A stretch of DNA of 15,150 bases from Flavobacteriaceae bacterium (lineage in GTDB: Bacteria; Bacteroidota; Bacteroidia; Flavobacteriales; Flavobacteriaceae), in contig JABSPN010000032.1 of NCBI GenBank assembly GCA_013214425.1, positions 1-15,150 of the forward strand. The letters are read 5' to 3'. Position 1 is the first letter of the stretch. Each line of letters begins with the position of its first letter. Below are positions 15,124 through 15,150 of this stretch, piece after piece. Position numbers and translations under genes: made by a program. Below the pieces are notes generated by a model. It ran no database searches. It saw only the letters and a list, made by a program, of their open reading frames with translations, and was not told the origin of the DNA.

Positions 15124-15150
15124 ACCATATTTTTACATTTACTTTACATA

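Overview
The window looks like a chromosomal segment of a marine-type flavobacterium (Bacteroidota, Flavobacteriaceae-like). The signs are AT-rich DNA, strong use of TTA, GGA and AAA codons, no clear Shine-Dalgarno sequences, TAnnTTTG-type promoter elements, a TonB receptor with an N-terminal carboxypeptidase-regulatory-like domain, a lipoprotein with an acidic stretch after the lipid cysteine, and a ribonucleotide reductase of the eukaryote-like Bacteroidota type. I see no insertion sequence, phage gene, tRNA, rRNA or CRISPR array. No gene-free stretch exceeds 300 bases.

Layout. (1) Positions 1-2929, + strand: a tight four-gene operon. It holds the 3' part of a molybdenum sulfite dehydrogenase (SorA), a membrane-anchored cytochrome c partner (SorB), a two-domain rhodanese lipoprotein and a fatty acid hydroxylase/sterol desaturase-family membrane protein. 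The first three fit periplasmic sulfur oxidation; the fourth is an unexplained partner. (2) Positions 2930-7240, + strand: a regulatory region with 11-bp-phased TTAACA-like repeats, a TonB-dependent receptor, a predicted surface beta-helix lipoprotein, and a perfect bidirectional terminator. (3) Positions 7254-7849: a small secreted MORN-like protein on the - strand and a divergent control region with two more TTAACA-N5-TTAACA-type boxes. (4) Positions 7850-10072, + strand: a PiT-family phosphate transporter fused to a PhoU-like cytoplasmic domain. (5) Positions 10074-14285, - strand: an RDD membrane protein and the nrdB-nrdA pair of a class Ia ribonucleotide reductase. (6) Positions 14547-15110, - strand: a cysteine-rich DUF3109-family protein.

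The most interesting signal is regulatory. The same operator type, direct repeats spaced exactly 11 bp with core TAAC, stands before both the TonB receptor/lipoprotein operon and the phosphate transporter. It resembles the PhoP/PhoB boxes known from Bacillus (TTAACA repeats) and E. coli (11-bp direct repeats). The inference is that these genes form a phosphate-starvation unit, in which the receptor and lipoprotein bring phosphate or a phosphorus-containing substrate across the outer membrane and the PiT protein moves phosphate across the inner membrane. This rests on sequence pattern and neighbourhood only.
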